Source: Pisolithus tinctorius (Eukaryota; Basidiomycota; Agaricomycetes; Boletales; Pisolithaceae). From it: 64,000 bases of DNA. The position numbers were made by a program, and so were the translations under genes. Location of the stretch: contig JANFAH010000027.1 in assembly GCA_024663395.1 (NCBI GenBank), positions 682,001-746,000 on the forward strand, read 5' to 3'. Under the pieces are notes generated by a model. The model saw nothing but the letters and a program-made list of their open reading frames with translations. It ran no database searches and had not been told where the DNA came from. Numbering within the stretch: position 1 is the first letter of the stretch; each line of letters begins with the position of its first letter. Positions 55,007 to 64,000 of this stretch are shown piece by piece.

Positions 55007-55166
55007 GGGGTTCTGTTCATTTTGGGGAAAGAAGCCACCTCATTATCACCACACAAAATTTTTTTTCTGGATTAGGTTGGACAAGCTAAGTGTTTAAAGT
55101 CTTGATTCTAGCTACAGTCTATGCTCAGAAATTCCGCAATTTTCAGAATTATTTTTCGAGCAGCAA

Positions 55167-56140
55167 ATGAAGAGCGAACGACTAAGTCGAAGATCCCACG
55201 AGTCGAGAAGCAAATCCGAAGGCAAATTAATAGTCGAATTTTTGCGAAGAAGCCACGAGAATGGCCCAAAAGAGCTCGAGGGAATGCTGCCAAGGCATTT
55301 GAGTGATGCACCATGGTTCATGGGATGTGCAACTGACCTTTTTAGGTATCTTGAAAGTGTTCGAAGACTTTGCGAATGTGAGAATTGCTTCGATGACCAA
55401 GAATGGGCAAAATGGGTTTGCTGGTATGCAAGCGGCGAAGTCTCAGATTCATGGTATGATTTTGTTGAAGATCAGCTGAGTTGGCCCAAGTTCACAGTGG
55501 CCATTGCACACTTATATCCTGGATCTAGGAATGGGATCAACAGTATTCAAGGAATGATATTTATGATCTCGTTGACAGCCTTGCAAGGAGGAAAGTCCAT
55601 TCACAAGAGGAGCTAACAATTTACAGGCTAAATTTTCTCGACTTGGTGACATATCTGCGGGTCTCGAGACAGCTCGAGGCTGACAAAGTTGAAGATCTGT
55701 ATTTGCACAGCTTTGACAAGGAGTTCCAGTGCGAAATCATTCAGAAAATGCAATGCAATGATCAACGGCGACACTCAGACAATCCATGGCCCATGCAGCA
55801 AATAACATACACAGCCACGCAACTACTATGCAAAGGATTTTGCTCGGAGTGAGTGTGAACAAGCACAGAAGATTACTACGAGCATCGAAACGACCAGAGA
55901 ACTAGTTCAGACAAGTGGCAACAGCCTACAAAGTCTTTTCTGAGTTCATTGATGCACAGCTTGCTGACAACCAATGTACAGGAATCTACAGAATTATCAA
56001 GATACATAGAATGCGAGAAAGTCCCAAAAGTAGCTTCAACAAGTTGTGTGCAGCCACACAGTCCATCCGAGGAGGCAAATAATGAACACTGAAGCCCAAG
56101 CAGACTCATCAAAGCAGCAGCAACAGCCCATCTTGAGACA
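55167..56140 (+). pseudogene. gag: Gag-like protein of C2
   Basis: From ATG 55167: a basic Ser/Arg N-terminus, then LEGMLPRHLSDAPWFMGCAT, LCECENCFDDQEWAKWVCWY, SWYDFVEDQLSWPKFTVAI and AHLYPGS (about 55290-55520). This is the gag-like core known from Agaricomycete retroelements. One G is missing near 55529 (CTAGGAATGG versus CTAGGGAATGG in C1). After it the frame continues as NDIYDLVDSLARRKVHSQEE, VEDLYLHSFDKEFQCEII and MQQITYTATQLLCKGFCSE to a stop at 55852. C1 stays open past that stop, so this TGA is recent. No zinc knuckle. Confidence 0.75.
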
Positions 56141-56152
56141 AAGGAGCTTTCT

Positions 56153-56900
56153 TTGAGTATGAATGAACTACTGACTACGGAATTCCAGGAAGCAGCAAAG
56201 CTTGAGCGAGTCGAACAAGTGGTAGCAGAAGATCAGCTCACAACGAAGGTCCCATTCGAATTCAAGGCAGATTGCAACACTCAAAGGGGTTTTTCGTTTT
56301 GTTCATATCGAGTTTCTCTGATGGCTACTGGTGTGTCACTACAGGAGTCCTACCTAAGAGGTCGAGGCAATGAAAGAAGCAGCCTCGGAGTTCCTGCAGT
56401 CAGCAGATATACACATCAGTTAACCAACGACCTATTCATATCAAAGATACCACTCGAGTTCGAAGCAGAAAGGCTCAAAGAACACCTGAAGCCCACAGGA
56501 GTTGAAGTTGAGGGGCTCGAAGTGCTCACAGACAGTCCCGAAGCGAAAAGGCCAGCAGATGAGGAGGTCATTGGCTCGCACAGGATGCCACAGCATGTGA
56601 ATCACACTGAGTCGAGGGTTATTGCAGAGAGGATCAAGATCGAGAAGCCATTGAGGCTCATCATATGAAGGAAGCCGCCAGAAGAAATTTTGTGAATCGA
56701 AATGTTGAAGCATGCAGCGAGGGTGGACGACCTCGCACTTGAAATGTTCCATGGCAGCGCGGTGCCAGCAATATATATTTTATTCAAGAATCCGTCGAGA
56801 GAATCGATGCGTGCACTCGGTATTAGGACTTGTAGAGGAAGTCCAGCGATGTTGACTAAGCGGAGTCACGTGACCGCTCAGCGTGTTGTGGCCATGCGCA
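56153..56900 (+). pseudogene. C2 post-gag ORF
   Basis: 171 open codons from 56153 (MSMNELLTTEFQEAAKLERV), acidic, with two similar segments KVPFEFKAD and KIPLEFEAE. An intron-like stretch (GTTTTT...CACTACAG, about 56285-56345) lies inside. After a TGA the frame goes on as MLKHAARVDDLALEMFHGSA up to about 56890. C1 has the same blocks at 47830-48540. I do not recognise a family. It could be the C-terminal part of gag or a separate protein. Confidence 0.5.
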
Positions 56901-59230
56901 CTCAAGTACTACATACTGATGACTCTACTGTTACAGGCCGACTATGCAAGATCGCGGCGATCGAAGAATATGAAGAATGGGGTGAGTGGTGTACCGTGTG
57001 GAAGTTACTGCGACTATGAGCAACAGCGACAGCAGCAAGGATGACAATGGTAGCAACCCAAGCGACAGCAACGACAACGACGACCCTACTTAGTGCAGAT
57101 AAATGGCCATACGAGGTTGGAGGTGCCATCCAGTGGGAACGGTGTGCAATGAGTGCGGATACTGAGCTCGATGGCTCAGAGGTACGTTTTGATTTCGAGA
57201 CGCCTTACTTACATCTACGCTATTCTAGGGAAGGTAACTATCTATGACAAACAGCAACGATCGCAATACAAGCGACAACGATGACGATTGCACTAAGTGT
57301 GGATCAACAGCCAGGCAAGATTGGATGCGCCATTCTATGGAGACAAGGTGCGATGAGCACGTGTACTGGGCTCGACGGCCCAAGGTTTTGTTTCGATTCC
57401 ATAGCATCTTACTTACAGTGTTTCTACACTAGGGAAAATGGGTATAGACAACGAAGACCGAAGGAAATCCAAACAATCATGATACAAAGAACAACGATGA
57501 CCTTACTTAGCATGGATCAACGGCCATACAAGAGTGGAAATGCCGTTAGATGGAGATGGGACACAGCGAGCGTGGATACCGAGCCTGATGGCTCAAAGGT
57601 TCGTTTCAACTTTAGACCGTTTTGCTCACGTCCGTTCTACACTAGGGAAAATGGCTATATATGACGAAGACCAAAGGATATCCAGGCCATCGCAATACAA
57701 GAAACAATGGTGACGACAAGACCTGGCAACGATCGATGGATGCATGATGCTAGAACTGCTGTTCTATATAGACGAAGTGCGAGGAGCACAGATGGAGAGC
57801 CCAACGGCTCACCGGTTCGTTTTGATTCCGAAACATTGTACTTACATCTACGCTATTCTAGAGGAGCCAGATATATACAACGGACGGCCATCACAATACA
57901 AAGAACAACAACAACTAGGCCTAGCGCAGATCAAAGGCCGTACAAGATCGACTGTGCCATTCGATGGAGACGATGCACGGCGAGCGTGGATTCTGAGCTC
58001 GATAGCTCAAGGTTTTGTTTTAGCTTTAGAGCGCTTTACTTACATCTACTTTATTCTAGGGAAAACGACTGTATACGATGGCAGGCGAGCGACATCCAGA
58101 TGGTCACAATACGAGAAATGACTATGATGGTGCTCGAAGAGGATCGAAGGCCGCACGATGCAAGATTGGCCATTCCATGGACACGGAGTGCGATGGAGGC
58201 TACCAAGCTCGAATGCTCGAGGTTTTGTTTCAGTTTCACAGTGCTTTACTCACAGCTACCGCATTTTAGGAAATACCAAGTGCTACAGAATATCATACAG
58301 AAGCTACTGCGATTACGAGCGATGGCAATGACAAAAGCACGACCAATGACAATGACGACAGCGTTTTACACAGACCGACGGACGTGTGAGGCGAGAACAG
58401 CCATTCGATGGGAACGAGGCGCGAGGAGCACAGGCACAGAGCCCGATGGCTCAAGAGTTCATTTAAGATTTGAAACGTCGTACTTACATCTATTCTACAC
58501 TAGGAGCAACTGGTGTATGTGACGAAGGACAGATATCATCCAGACGACCGCAGTACAAAGAACGATGGCAGTGGTGACGCTCAACGCAGATCAAAGGCCA
58601 TGCAACGCTAGATCGACTGTTCGATGGAGACGATGTGCGACGAGCACGGGTACAGAGCTTGACAGCTCGCAGGTTTGTTTTGGAGTTGGAACATTTGACT
58701 TATGTCTATTCTACACTAGGGAAAACGGCTGTACGAGACGACATCCAAGCTACATCCAAGCAACCACGATACAAGGAGCTACGACGATCTACAAAGAAAG
58801 ACAAGCACGAAGATCACGGCTCGAACTGCAACGGCGATCATCGAAGACATGGGATCCGACGAGCATATATACTGAGCGTGATGGCTCAGGTTTTAGCTTT
58901 AATTTCGCAACCTTCTACTTACTGCTACATCATACTAGAGTAGGCGACAGTGTCGAAGAAGGAACACGTCAGCATACAGCACAACGACCACGACAACTAT
59001 GAGATGCCCGAAGAGAAGCAATCAAGGGAGCTCTACGGACTTCAGCGTGAGTACTGCTATGGGTGGCAGCACAACAGTGGATTTCGGAGTTGCAACAAGA
59101 CGTGCGACACATGAGAAGTATCGTGACTATGCCGAGTGGGCTTGAAGGCCCAAGTTTTGTTGTTTTCTTTCAAGCACGTCACTTACAGCTACATTATTTT
59201 AGGGAACACAAATTTTCACAGAGTATCAAC
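56900..59230 (+). repeat. Diverged ~210-bp tandem array of C2 (about ten units)
   Basis: Each unit has a body ending in AIRWRR- and TELDGS-like codons, a hairpin (TGAGC-n6-GCTCA type), and a segment GTTTTGTTT...CTTACTTACATCT...TATTCTAGGGA of about 47-48 bp with 5' splice, branch-point and 3' splice likeness. Hairpin starts: 57163, 57367, 57581, 57797, 57994, 58203, 58439, 58655, 58873, 59137. In the frame of the hairpin, units read ELDGSRF-x-F-x5-YLHL-xYSREN. Stretches of up to 271 codons (57707-58522) stay open across several units. Unit length varies (204-264 bp), so one frame does not run through all. Function unknown. Confidence 0.75.
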
Positions 59231-59272
59231 GAATCATCGAGCTACAACACACCAACAGTACGAAGTTTCGAA

Positions 59273-61090
59273 GGGCGATGTATCATCGAGCAGCTAGCAA
59301 GGGGAGATGCTGTCCCCGTGTTGGATATTGTGCAGAGACATCATGGCCATGCTTCATTTTATTTGGAAGACATCACAGATGAACAGGACGTGTTGGATAT
59401 ATTGAACAAATTGGGCGCTACATATATTGTACAGAATGCCTTACTACGGCGAGGCGCGAAAGACCCCTCCGTCTACTTCAGGGGTTACGTCGAAGGCACC
59501 CAAGCCGTCATCGACGCAGCCATCGCAGCCAGTGTCCATAAGCTCGTCTACACGAGTTCCGCAGGTGTCGTATTTGACAGCACTGACATCATGAATGTCG
59601 ACGAACGAGTGCCCTATCTGGAGAAGCCATTCAACGCATATAATGATTCCAAAGCCCAGGGAGAGAAGATCGTGCTAGAGGCAAATGGAAAGGATGGGCT
59701 GTTGACCTTCGTGTTACGCCCTGCGGGGGTGTTGTCATATCCATGACTCTCGGACTCGGACTCAGCCCAGTCTGGACCCCTAGCCCCTATCTCCGGTCAA
59801 GTCCGGTCCTGGTCCAGCCTAGAAAACCCAATCCCGGCCCTAGATAACTCAACTCCGGCCTGCATAACTCAAGCCCGGTGTTTTACCCCTATCTCCGGTC
59901 CGTTTTGGCCTCCCGGCCTTGCGCTGCTCCACCCCAGTCCTCCTAGGTCCATGTCCAGGTCACCCGGACATAACTCCGGTCTGTTTCCCTTTGTTTGTAC
60001 TATATTTAGTCTAGCCCATTCATCTGACTTTTGCTTACTGTACAAATCCTGTGTCTGACCCCGGTATGCCGGTCACCCGGACTTTGGCTATTAGCCTCGG
60101 CACAGCCACTATGGCTATCCACTCTCTTGCTAATCTTCTTGCTAATAGCTTATTAACAAGTCCGGCTCTATGTTCTTTACTCCGGACCGGCCTCATGTAT
60201 TTAACCCCTGTACATACTTCGTAGTACCCTCAGTCAGAATATCAACTTAGTATTACCCTCAACTCCGTACTACCCCTTGAGACTACTCTATAGCTAAGGC
60301 CAAGCCTTAAGCTATCCCTGACCCCTGTCCTGGACCTCTCCCCGGCTTGCATAAGGGTACAGCACATAAGCTGAGACCAAGGGAGGTAGATCCAACCCCG
60401 GACCGGCTTCCCCTTGTGCGCACTCCAACACCGGTCGGTTTCCCACGCTACCAGCCTTGTTCCCGTGCTCCCGGCCTTAAGTCCGGTCCTCTGGACTTAG
60501 CCCCTAACCTCCGGCCTCAACTCTGGTCCAACTGGACTTGGCCCCTGTCTCTCGGCCTTGACTCTGGCCACTCGGACTCAGCCCCTGTCACCCGGTCTTG
60601 AAGCCTGGTCACCCAAGGGTAAACCCGTACTTCACAGGTGTTCGGGCCCAGAGATGGCCAGATAGGTGGCAGTGGAAGTCTGTTCGATTGTACCTACGAT
60701 GGGAACATCGTGTGCACAATCCTACTTGCAGGGGACAAACTCGTTCCTCCTCCCTCTTACTCCTCTACCATGTCGAGTGAACCCAGACTAGACCCTGAGG
60801 GCACGACAGCAAAGCTCAACGAATCTCTACACTGCGCTCTCCCTCCCATATGTGCCACAACTGAATATCACTGCTCGATGCGGACACTCAGTCCCTATGT
60901 CACACCCACACCCAACACTGAATCCATCCTATCCACATTCAACACCCCATTCGACCCACGTGAACCTACAGGTTTTGTTGTCTGTCCTCGAAGTGATGGA
61001 CAAGCGTTCATCACAAATGGAGAAGCGTTCGGTATCTTAGACTTTACAGGGGTATACAACAAGTACGAGCGAAAACCATTGCACTTAAAG
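59273..61090 (+). pseudogene. Captured Erg26-like dehydrogenase fragment in C2, split by a solo LTR
   Basis: 59273-59732 reads GRCIIEQLARGDAVPVLDIV, DPSVYFRGYVEGTQAVIDAA, KLVYTSSAGVVFDSTDI and ALYNDSKAQGE-like AYNDSKAQGEKIVLEANGKD, ending RPAGV. The YxxxK and Ser of the short-chain/3-beta-HSD active site are present. The N-terminal GGxGFLG nucleotide motif is absent (homology starts just after it). The frame resumes at 60642 with FGPRDGQ, LFDCTYDGNIVCTILLAGDK, and ends QAFITNGEAFGILDFTGVYN (about 61001-61060). Parts usual before the ITNGEP block are shortened. The sequence is fused in frame to repeat units on both sides (59063 onward and to 61252). Excised of the LTR it would still be incomplete. 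Confidence 0.75.
59733..60636 (+). repeat. Solo LTR-B2, young
   Basis: 904 bp, TGTCATATCC...TACTTCACA, CpG-rich, perfect duplication GGTGT (59728-59732 and 60637-60641). Excision restores RPAGV|FGPRDG. Palindromic CCGGTATGCCGG near 60061-60072 recalls the GACCGG...CCGGTC palindrome of LTR-B. A decayed relative is at 14257-14782. No internal element sequence remains. Confidence 0.95.
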
Positions 61091-62153
61091 GTACAGGGTA
61101 CATACGAATGGCTATGTGATGAGATGAGGGTATGGCTTGTCATCGAACAATGGTCGTTTGAAGCAACAACGAGCTTTCGATGGAGGAGATGCATAGAGGA
61201 TTCATGCACTGAGCGTGACGGCTCAATCTTTCTCTTTTGTTTTGTGCCATAGCGCTTACAGCTACATTACTATAGGAAAGTTCAGTGTCTACAAAGAGGT
61301 AGGAGCAACATCCAAGTGGCTGCAGTGTGGAAGTGCAAAGCAACACACAAGAATGAACACCGGACTATCAAATCAAAGCTACACGAGACAATTCAACGGT
61401 TCTACTATGAGTGGGGAGATTCGGTATGGTACTCGAGAGGACGAGCGCTGGCATTGCAGTGCAGTGTTGAAGGAAGCAAGATGTTTGAAGACGAAGACTG
61501 GGAGACTGCATGGCAGATGTTAGCGACAAAGATGAGGCTTAGCGCATGCCGACAGCCATGCGAGATAGGAAGAGCTATTTGTTGGAGACAAAGAATGACA
61601 GACGCGGATGCTGAGCTTGACAGCTCGGGTTTTCATTTTGATCTTAGAACATTTTATTTACATCCTCGTTATTCTAGGGAAGACGGACATCTGCAGCGAA
61701 TTGCGATCGCGATACAAGAGACTACGACGAACTGCAAGCAAAGGACATGTGGAGGTACAGTAGAAGAGTTCGGAGACCTATGAAGTCCAAATGGGGTGTC
61801 AGGCAATGGGGACGCAGTAGTACCAACTCTCAGTATGAAGAGCCATCTGCCAAGTGACATGGATTCACATACCAAGCCTGAGTGCTCCTTTTTGTCTTTT
61901 GTTTTAATGGCACTGTACTTACGAACCTACAGGTCTAAGACATACAAAGGAATCGACATGCGGCTACTGACATCTGGAAGAGAAGAAGACGAAGCGAGTT
62001 TGAGTAGGCGAGATGGCGAGCAATATGCGAAGATTGAGGAGGGGCGAGGCTGGCTAGAACAACGAAGTCACACACAGCGCGTGTTATGCTTGACCGAAGT
62101 CAAGACGTAGGGAGAGCTCAGACGCAGTCTAAGGTTTCTACTAAGCAAACGGC
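61090..62153 (+). repeat. C2 repeat units after the Erg26-like fragment
   Basis: Three units with hairpins at 61210-61225 (TGAGC/GCTCA), 61613-61626 (GAGCT/AGCTC) and a weak one near 61868, each followed by the pyrimidine-rich, TTAC- and TAG-ending segment. They match C1 units near 50740, 52690 and 53045. The C2 sequence ends where LTR-G starts. Confidence 0.65.
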
Positions 62154-62532
62154 TGTAGTAACCTCTGTAAACGACAGAGGATTTGGGGCAACGCTGGTAA
62201 GAGTGGTCTGGGTTAGGGACACTGAGGGCAAAGTTCTGAGAACACTGCGTATAATTGAGCAGCTCAAGTCTGGGTTTCCAGGACTTGAGCCGACGGTCTA
62301 AATACTACACAAAGACGGACCATGAGGCATCCGTGTGTAACGAGGTAACTACGCCATTGGTTGAACCACAATGACGCATGTCCTAGGCATGTAACGAGAC
62401 AGTAACGCTAGTGGTAGAAATAGAGAGCCGTTGGATCAGAGGGAAGACGGCTCTAAAAGGAAACTAAGTCCAACAGATCAAAAGCAAGGTAAACGTACAG
62501 TAAAGAGGAAAAGTTAGGGGTGAAACGTAACA
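62154..62532 (-). repeat. 3' LTR of gypsy-G (LTR-G)
   Basis: 379 bp by inference. The inner end is fixed by the polypurine tract: on the minus strand the LTR starts TGTTACGTTTCACC. The outer end is placed at TGTAGTAACC (complement GGTTACTACA). The partner LTR lies outside the window, so the outer end and the target duplication cannot be checked. Confidence 0.6.
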
Positions 62533-62545
62533 TTACCCCCTTTCT
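62533..62545 (-). other. Polypurine tract of gypsy-G
   Basis: The minus strand reads AGAAAGGGGGTAA directly before TGTTACG. Confidence 0.75.
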
Positions 62546-62569
62546 AAGCATTGAAGTCCCCGACTTCAA

Positions 62570-63580
62570 CTACTCTCCATAAGGTTCTCCAGTCATGTTG
62601 CTAACGGCGGAGTCGTCAAAGTCGAAGTCATTGTCGTACAAGTCATTATCCTTGCTCCCAACGAGGGTTCGATCATCGATCAGGGCTGGGGTGGCTATTC
62701 TGTCCTGTAAAGGACGATGAGGGTGTATGGAAGGACACTGGGCCTGAGTATGTCCAGGACAAGTGGCGTGACAAAGGGGACATTCATACAGTCCACAGTT
62801 GATGCGGATATGGCTGAGGCGATGACAGACATAACACGCTTGACGATAGCGTGGGTCAGATGGAGTAAGAGGTCTATCAAACTCAGTCATAGCATTTAAC
62901 ACAGGGGTTGGTGGCAACTGTGCAAGGGTTTCGACAATGTTTAATGTGTAGTTGAGTTCAGGATGGGAGACGCCAAAGGTGGTCTCAGGATCTACCTCAG
63001 ATGGGGAGTCGTGAGACTCGCAAGGCTGAGGGTTAGGGCCTGATAAGCAACAGGCACGAGGTCTGTCAGCTCTTCGGAGAGAGCGTGAGGACTGGGAGGA
63101 GCAGGAGGACGATGGCGATGATGCCGGAGGAGAGGATGACATGGAGGAAACCGGAGGGGAGGTAGCAGTCAAGGGTCTTCTAGACCCAGGAGGAGGAGGG
63201 GCGATCAACGTAGGGTACTGTCGAACATTGTAAATGAGGTCTGCGCCTCCAAGAACATCGAAAAGTTTAAGTAAGAGGGGAACCTGTTGGACGGTTATCT
63301 CATTTAAGATGGTACGGGCAGGGGATAGAAGGGGGTTTTGCCGGTTGACATAGCAGGAAAGTTCTTCAAGCCGAAGGGCTTGGATGGTAGCATGATATAC
63401 GAGATCAAGTGGGGAGTTCTCGTCCACCTCATGGTAGATGGTGCCGACGACAGCGGGGTCAGCAATAAAGAGTCGATAGGAAGCGATCATCTGATCGCTA
63501 GCAGGCTGTCGTTGCCGACAAGCAAACGGAGTGTGACGGTGAGAGGTTTCACGAGGGTAGGTGTAACGATGAGGGGGCAT
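62570..63580 (-). CDS. Gypsy-G downstream ORF with two Cys/His knuckles
   Basis: 336 codons, uninterrupted. The N-terminal part holds conserved-looking helices (YRLFIADPAVVGTIYHEVDE; PARTILNEITVQQVPLLLKL). A Ser/Pro-rich middle follows, then CYVCHRLSHIRINC (C-x2-C-x4-H-x4-C zinc knuckle) and CPLCHATCPGHTQAQC (a second Cys/His motif), and an acidic Asp-rich C-terminus. It lies between pol and the 3' LTR on the same strand and in the same frame as pol, 25 sense codons beyond the pol stop (63656-63658). It may be a nucleic-acid-binding accessory protein. From memory similar proteins occur in other Agaricomycete gypsies. CpG is normal, so the copy is young. Confidence 0.75.
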   Translation of the reverse strand: MPPHRYTYPRETSHRHTPFACRQRQPASDQMIASYRLFIADPAVVGTIYHEVDENSPLDLVYHATIQALRLEELSCYVNRQNPLLSPARTILNEITVQQVPLLLKLFDVLGGADLIYNVRQYPTLIAPPPPGSRRPLTATSPPVSSMSSSPPASSPSSSCSSQSSRSLRRADRPRACCLSGPNPQPCESHDSPSEVDPETTFGVSHPELNYTLNIVETLAQLPPTPVLNAMTEFDRPLTPSDPRYRQACYVCHRLSHIRINCGLYECPLCHATCPGHTQAQCPSIHPHRPLQDRIATPALIDDRTLVGSKDNDLYDNDFDFDDSAVSNMTGEPYGE

Positions 63581-63655
63581 TTCGAGGGTGATGTTTCTGA
63601 CAGTACGAGTGGGGCGTCGAGTGGGTTGTTTCTGAAGGGGGAAGTCCTTGGGGAA

Positions 63656-64000
63656 TCATTTCTTATAGGTGGAAAGCGTATCATCCACATGTTCAAGGTG
63701 TGACTCTGTCTGCCACGAGTTTTCAGAAGAAGGGTAACCCTTCCATTTGATTAAGAAGGTGTGTCTGCAGCCAGACCTTTTATGGCTGACTATCGCCTCG
63801 ATTTCGTATTCTTCCTCCTCGTTGACAAGGTCAGGTGGTGGAGCCGGGAAGTTCGGTCCGTGAACATCATTTTCATGATAGGGCGATAGGAGAGAAGCGT
63901 GGAAAACGTTATGGATTTTCCACCGTGGGGGGATCATGAGGCGATACGTGATGGGGGACAGGACATCGGCAACAGTGAAGGGTCCTTCCTGTTTGGGTGC
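63656..64000 (-). CDS. pol: Gypsy-G pol C-terminus (integrase end and chromodomain), partial
   Basis: Runs in from beyond the window end. KQEGPFTVADVLSPITYRLM is the GPF/Y-type region after the integrase core. WKIHNVFHASLLSPYHEND follows. The chromodomain reads YEIEAIVSHKRSG, FLIKWKGYPSSENSWQ (about 63805-63715) with typical aromatic residues. It ends at TGA 63656-63658 after LSTYKK. The chromodomain places it with chromoviruses. Confidence 0.9.
   Translation of the reverse strand, partial: APKQEGPFTVADVLSPITYRLMIPPRWKIHNVFHASLLSPYHENDVHGPNFPAPPPDLVNEEEEYEIEAIVSHKRSGCRHTFLIKWKGYPSSENSWQTESHLEHVDDTLSTYKK

Larger units (their letters stand above)
54526..62153 (+). mobile_element. LTR element C2 (gag-only, with repeat array and captured exons)
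   Basis: 5' LTR 54526-54987, primer-binding site, gag 55167-56140, post-gag ORF, ~210-bp unit array, Erg26-like fragment, three more units. Truncated at 62154 by gypsy-G. CpG-rich compared with C1. No RT, protease or integrase is visible, so it looks non-autonomous. Confidence 0.8.

Noticed and set aside
57781..57835. tRNA-like B box (GGTTCG...GATTCC) suggesting SINE units
   Set aside because: Spacing is wrong, no A box lies upstream, and most units lack the motif.
57163..59152. Hairpin plus T-rich run in each unit as bacterial-type terminators, or the array as CRISPR
   Set aside because: The sequence is fungal, units are ~210 bp and too diverged for CRISPR repeats, and the T-rich part ends in splice-like signals.
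59273..61090. Functional host erg26 gene
   Set aside because: The NAD-binding start is missing, a 904-bp LTR splits it, the C-terminal part is shortened, and a second copy lies in C1; it is element cargo.

Overview
The window looks like a transposon graveyard from a basidiomycete (mushroom-forming, Agaricomycete-type) fungus. I see no intact host gene, no rRNA or tRNA gene and no CRISPR array. The fungal assignment rests on short introns of about 50 bp, a Plavaka-type (CMC) transposase, a DUF6698-like gene, chromodomain Ty3/gypsy elements and fragments of a fungal chitin synthase and an Erg26-like sterol dehydrogenase. Older copies are nearly free of CpG, and their lost Arg codons read as TGA, TGN or CAN, which fits CpG deamination. 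Younger copies (5304-13397, 54526-62153, 62154-64000) keep CpG and more open frames.

Left part (1-19744). A decayed Ty3/gypsy element, gypsy-A (minus strand, 1635-5298 and 13403-14256), is split by a nearly complete gypsy-B (5304-13397; two 526-bp LTRs; 5-bp duplication GTTAG). Gypsy-B has a solo copy of its own LTR family inside its reverse transcriptase (9583-10110; duplication GACAT). It also carries, between integrase and 3' LTR, an antisense spliced gene with a Zn2Cys6-like cysteine pattern (5967-7035). After it come LTR relics, Tc1/mariner debris, a small TIR element (15945-16165), a second gypsy lineage with its own antisense ORF (16498-18496), and an LTR-B relic with the start of another antisense gene (18907-19744).

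Middle (19745-54525). An old LTR element, C1, has a gag-like protein and no visible pol. It contains gypsy-D (21216-47692, duplication GTTGG). The 5' LTR of gypsy-D is split by a 16.7-kb Plavaka-type DNA transposon (30715-47460, duplication TT). The Plavaka element in turn contains a Ty1/copia element (31881-36810, duplication AAATT). It also holds a Plavaka transposase, a DUF6698-like gene and an intron-containing chitin synthase pseudogene, all on the minus strand. C1 resumes at 47693 and carries an Erg26-like fragment, a small TIR element and a Tc1 foldback element (50924-52510).

Right part (54526-64000). C2 is a younger relative of C1. It has a 462-bp LTR, a primer-binding site, gag, and a long array of diverged ~210-bp units, each with a hairpin and an intron-like segment. 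The same Erg26-like fragment follows, split by a 904-bp solo LTR (59733-60636, duplication GGTGT). C2 is cut at 62154 by the 3' LTR of a young gypsy, G, whose zinc-knuckle ORF and chromodomain-ending pol run off the window.

How the parts work together: gag, protease, RT, RNase H and integrase of each LTR element would make its particle and copy its RNA. The accessory pieces (antisense Zn2Cys6 gene, zinc-knuckle ORF, repeat array, captured host exons) are the parts that known retroelement biology does not explain.
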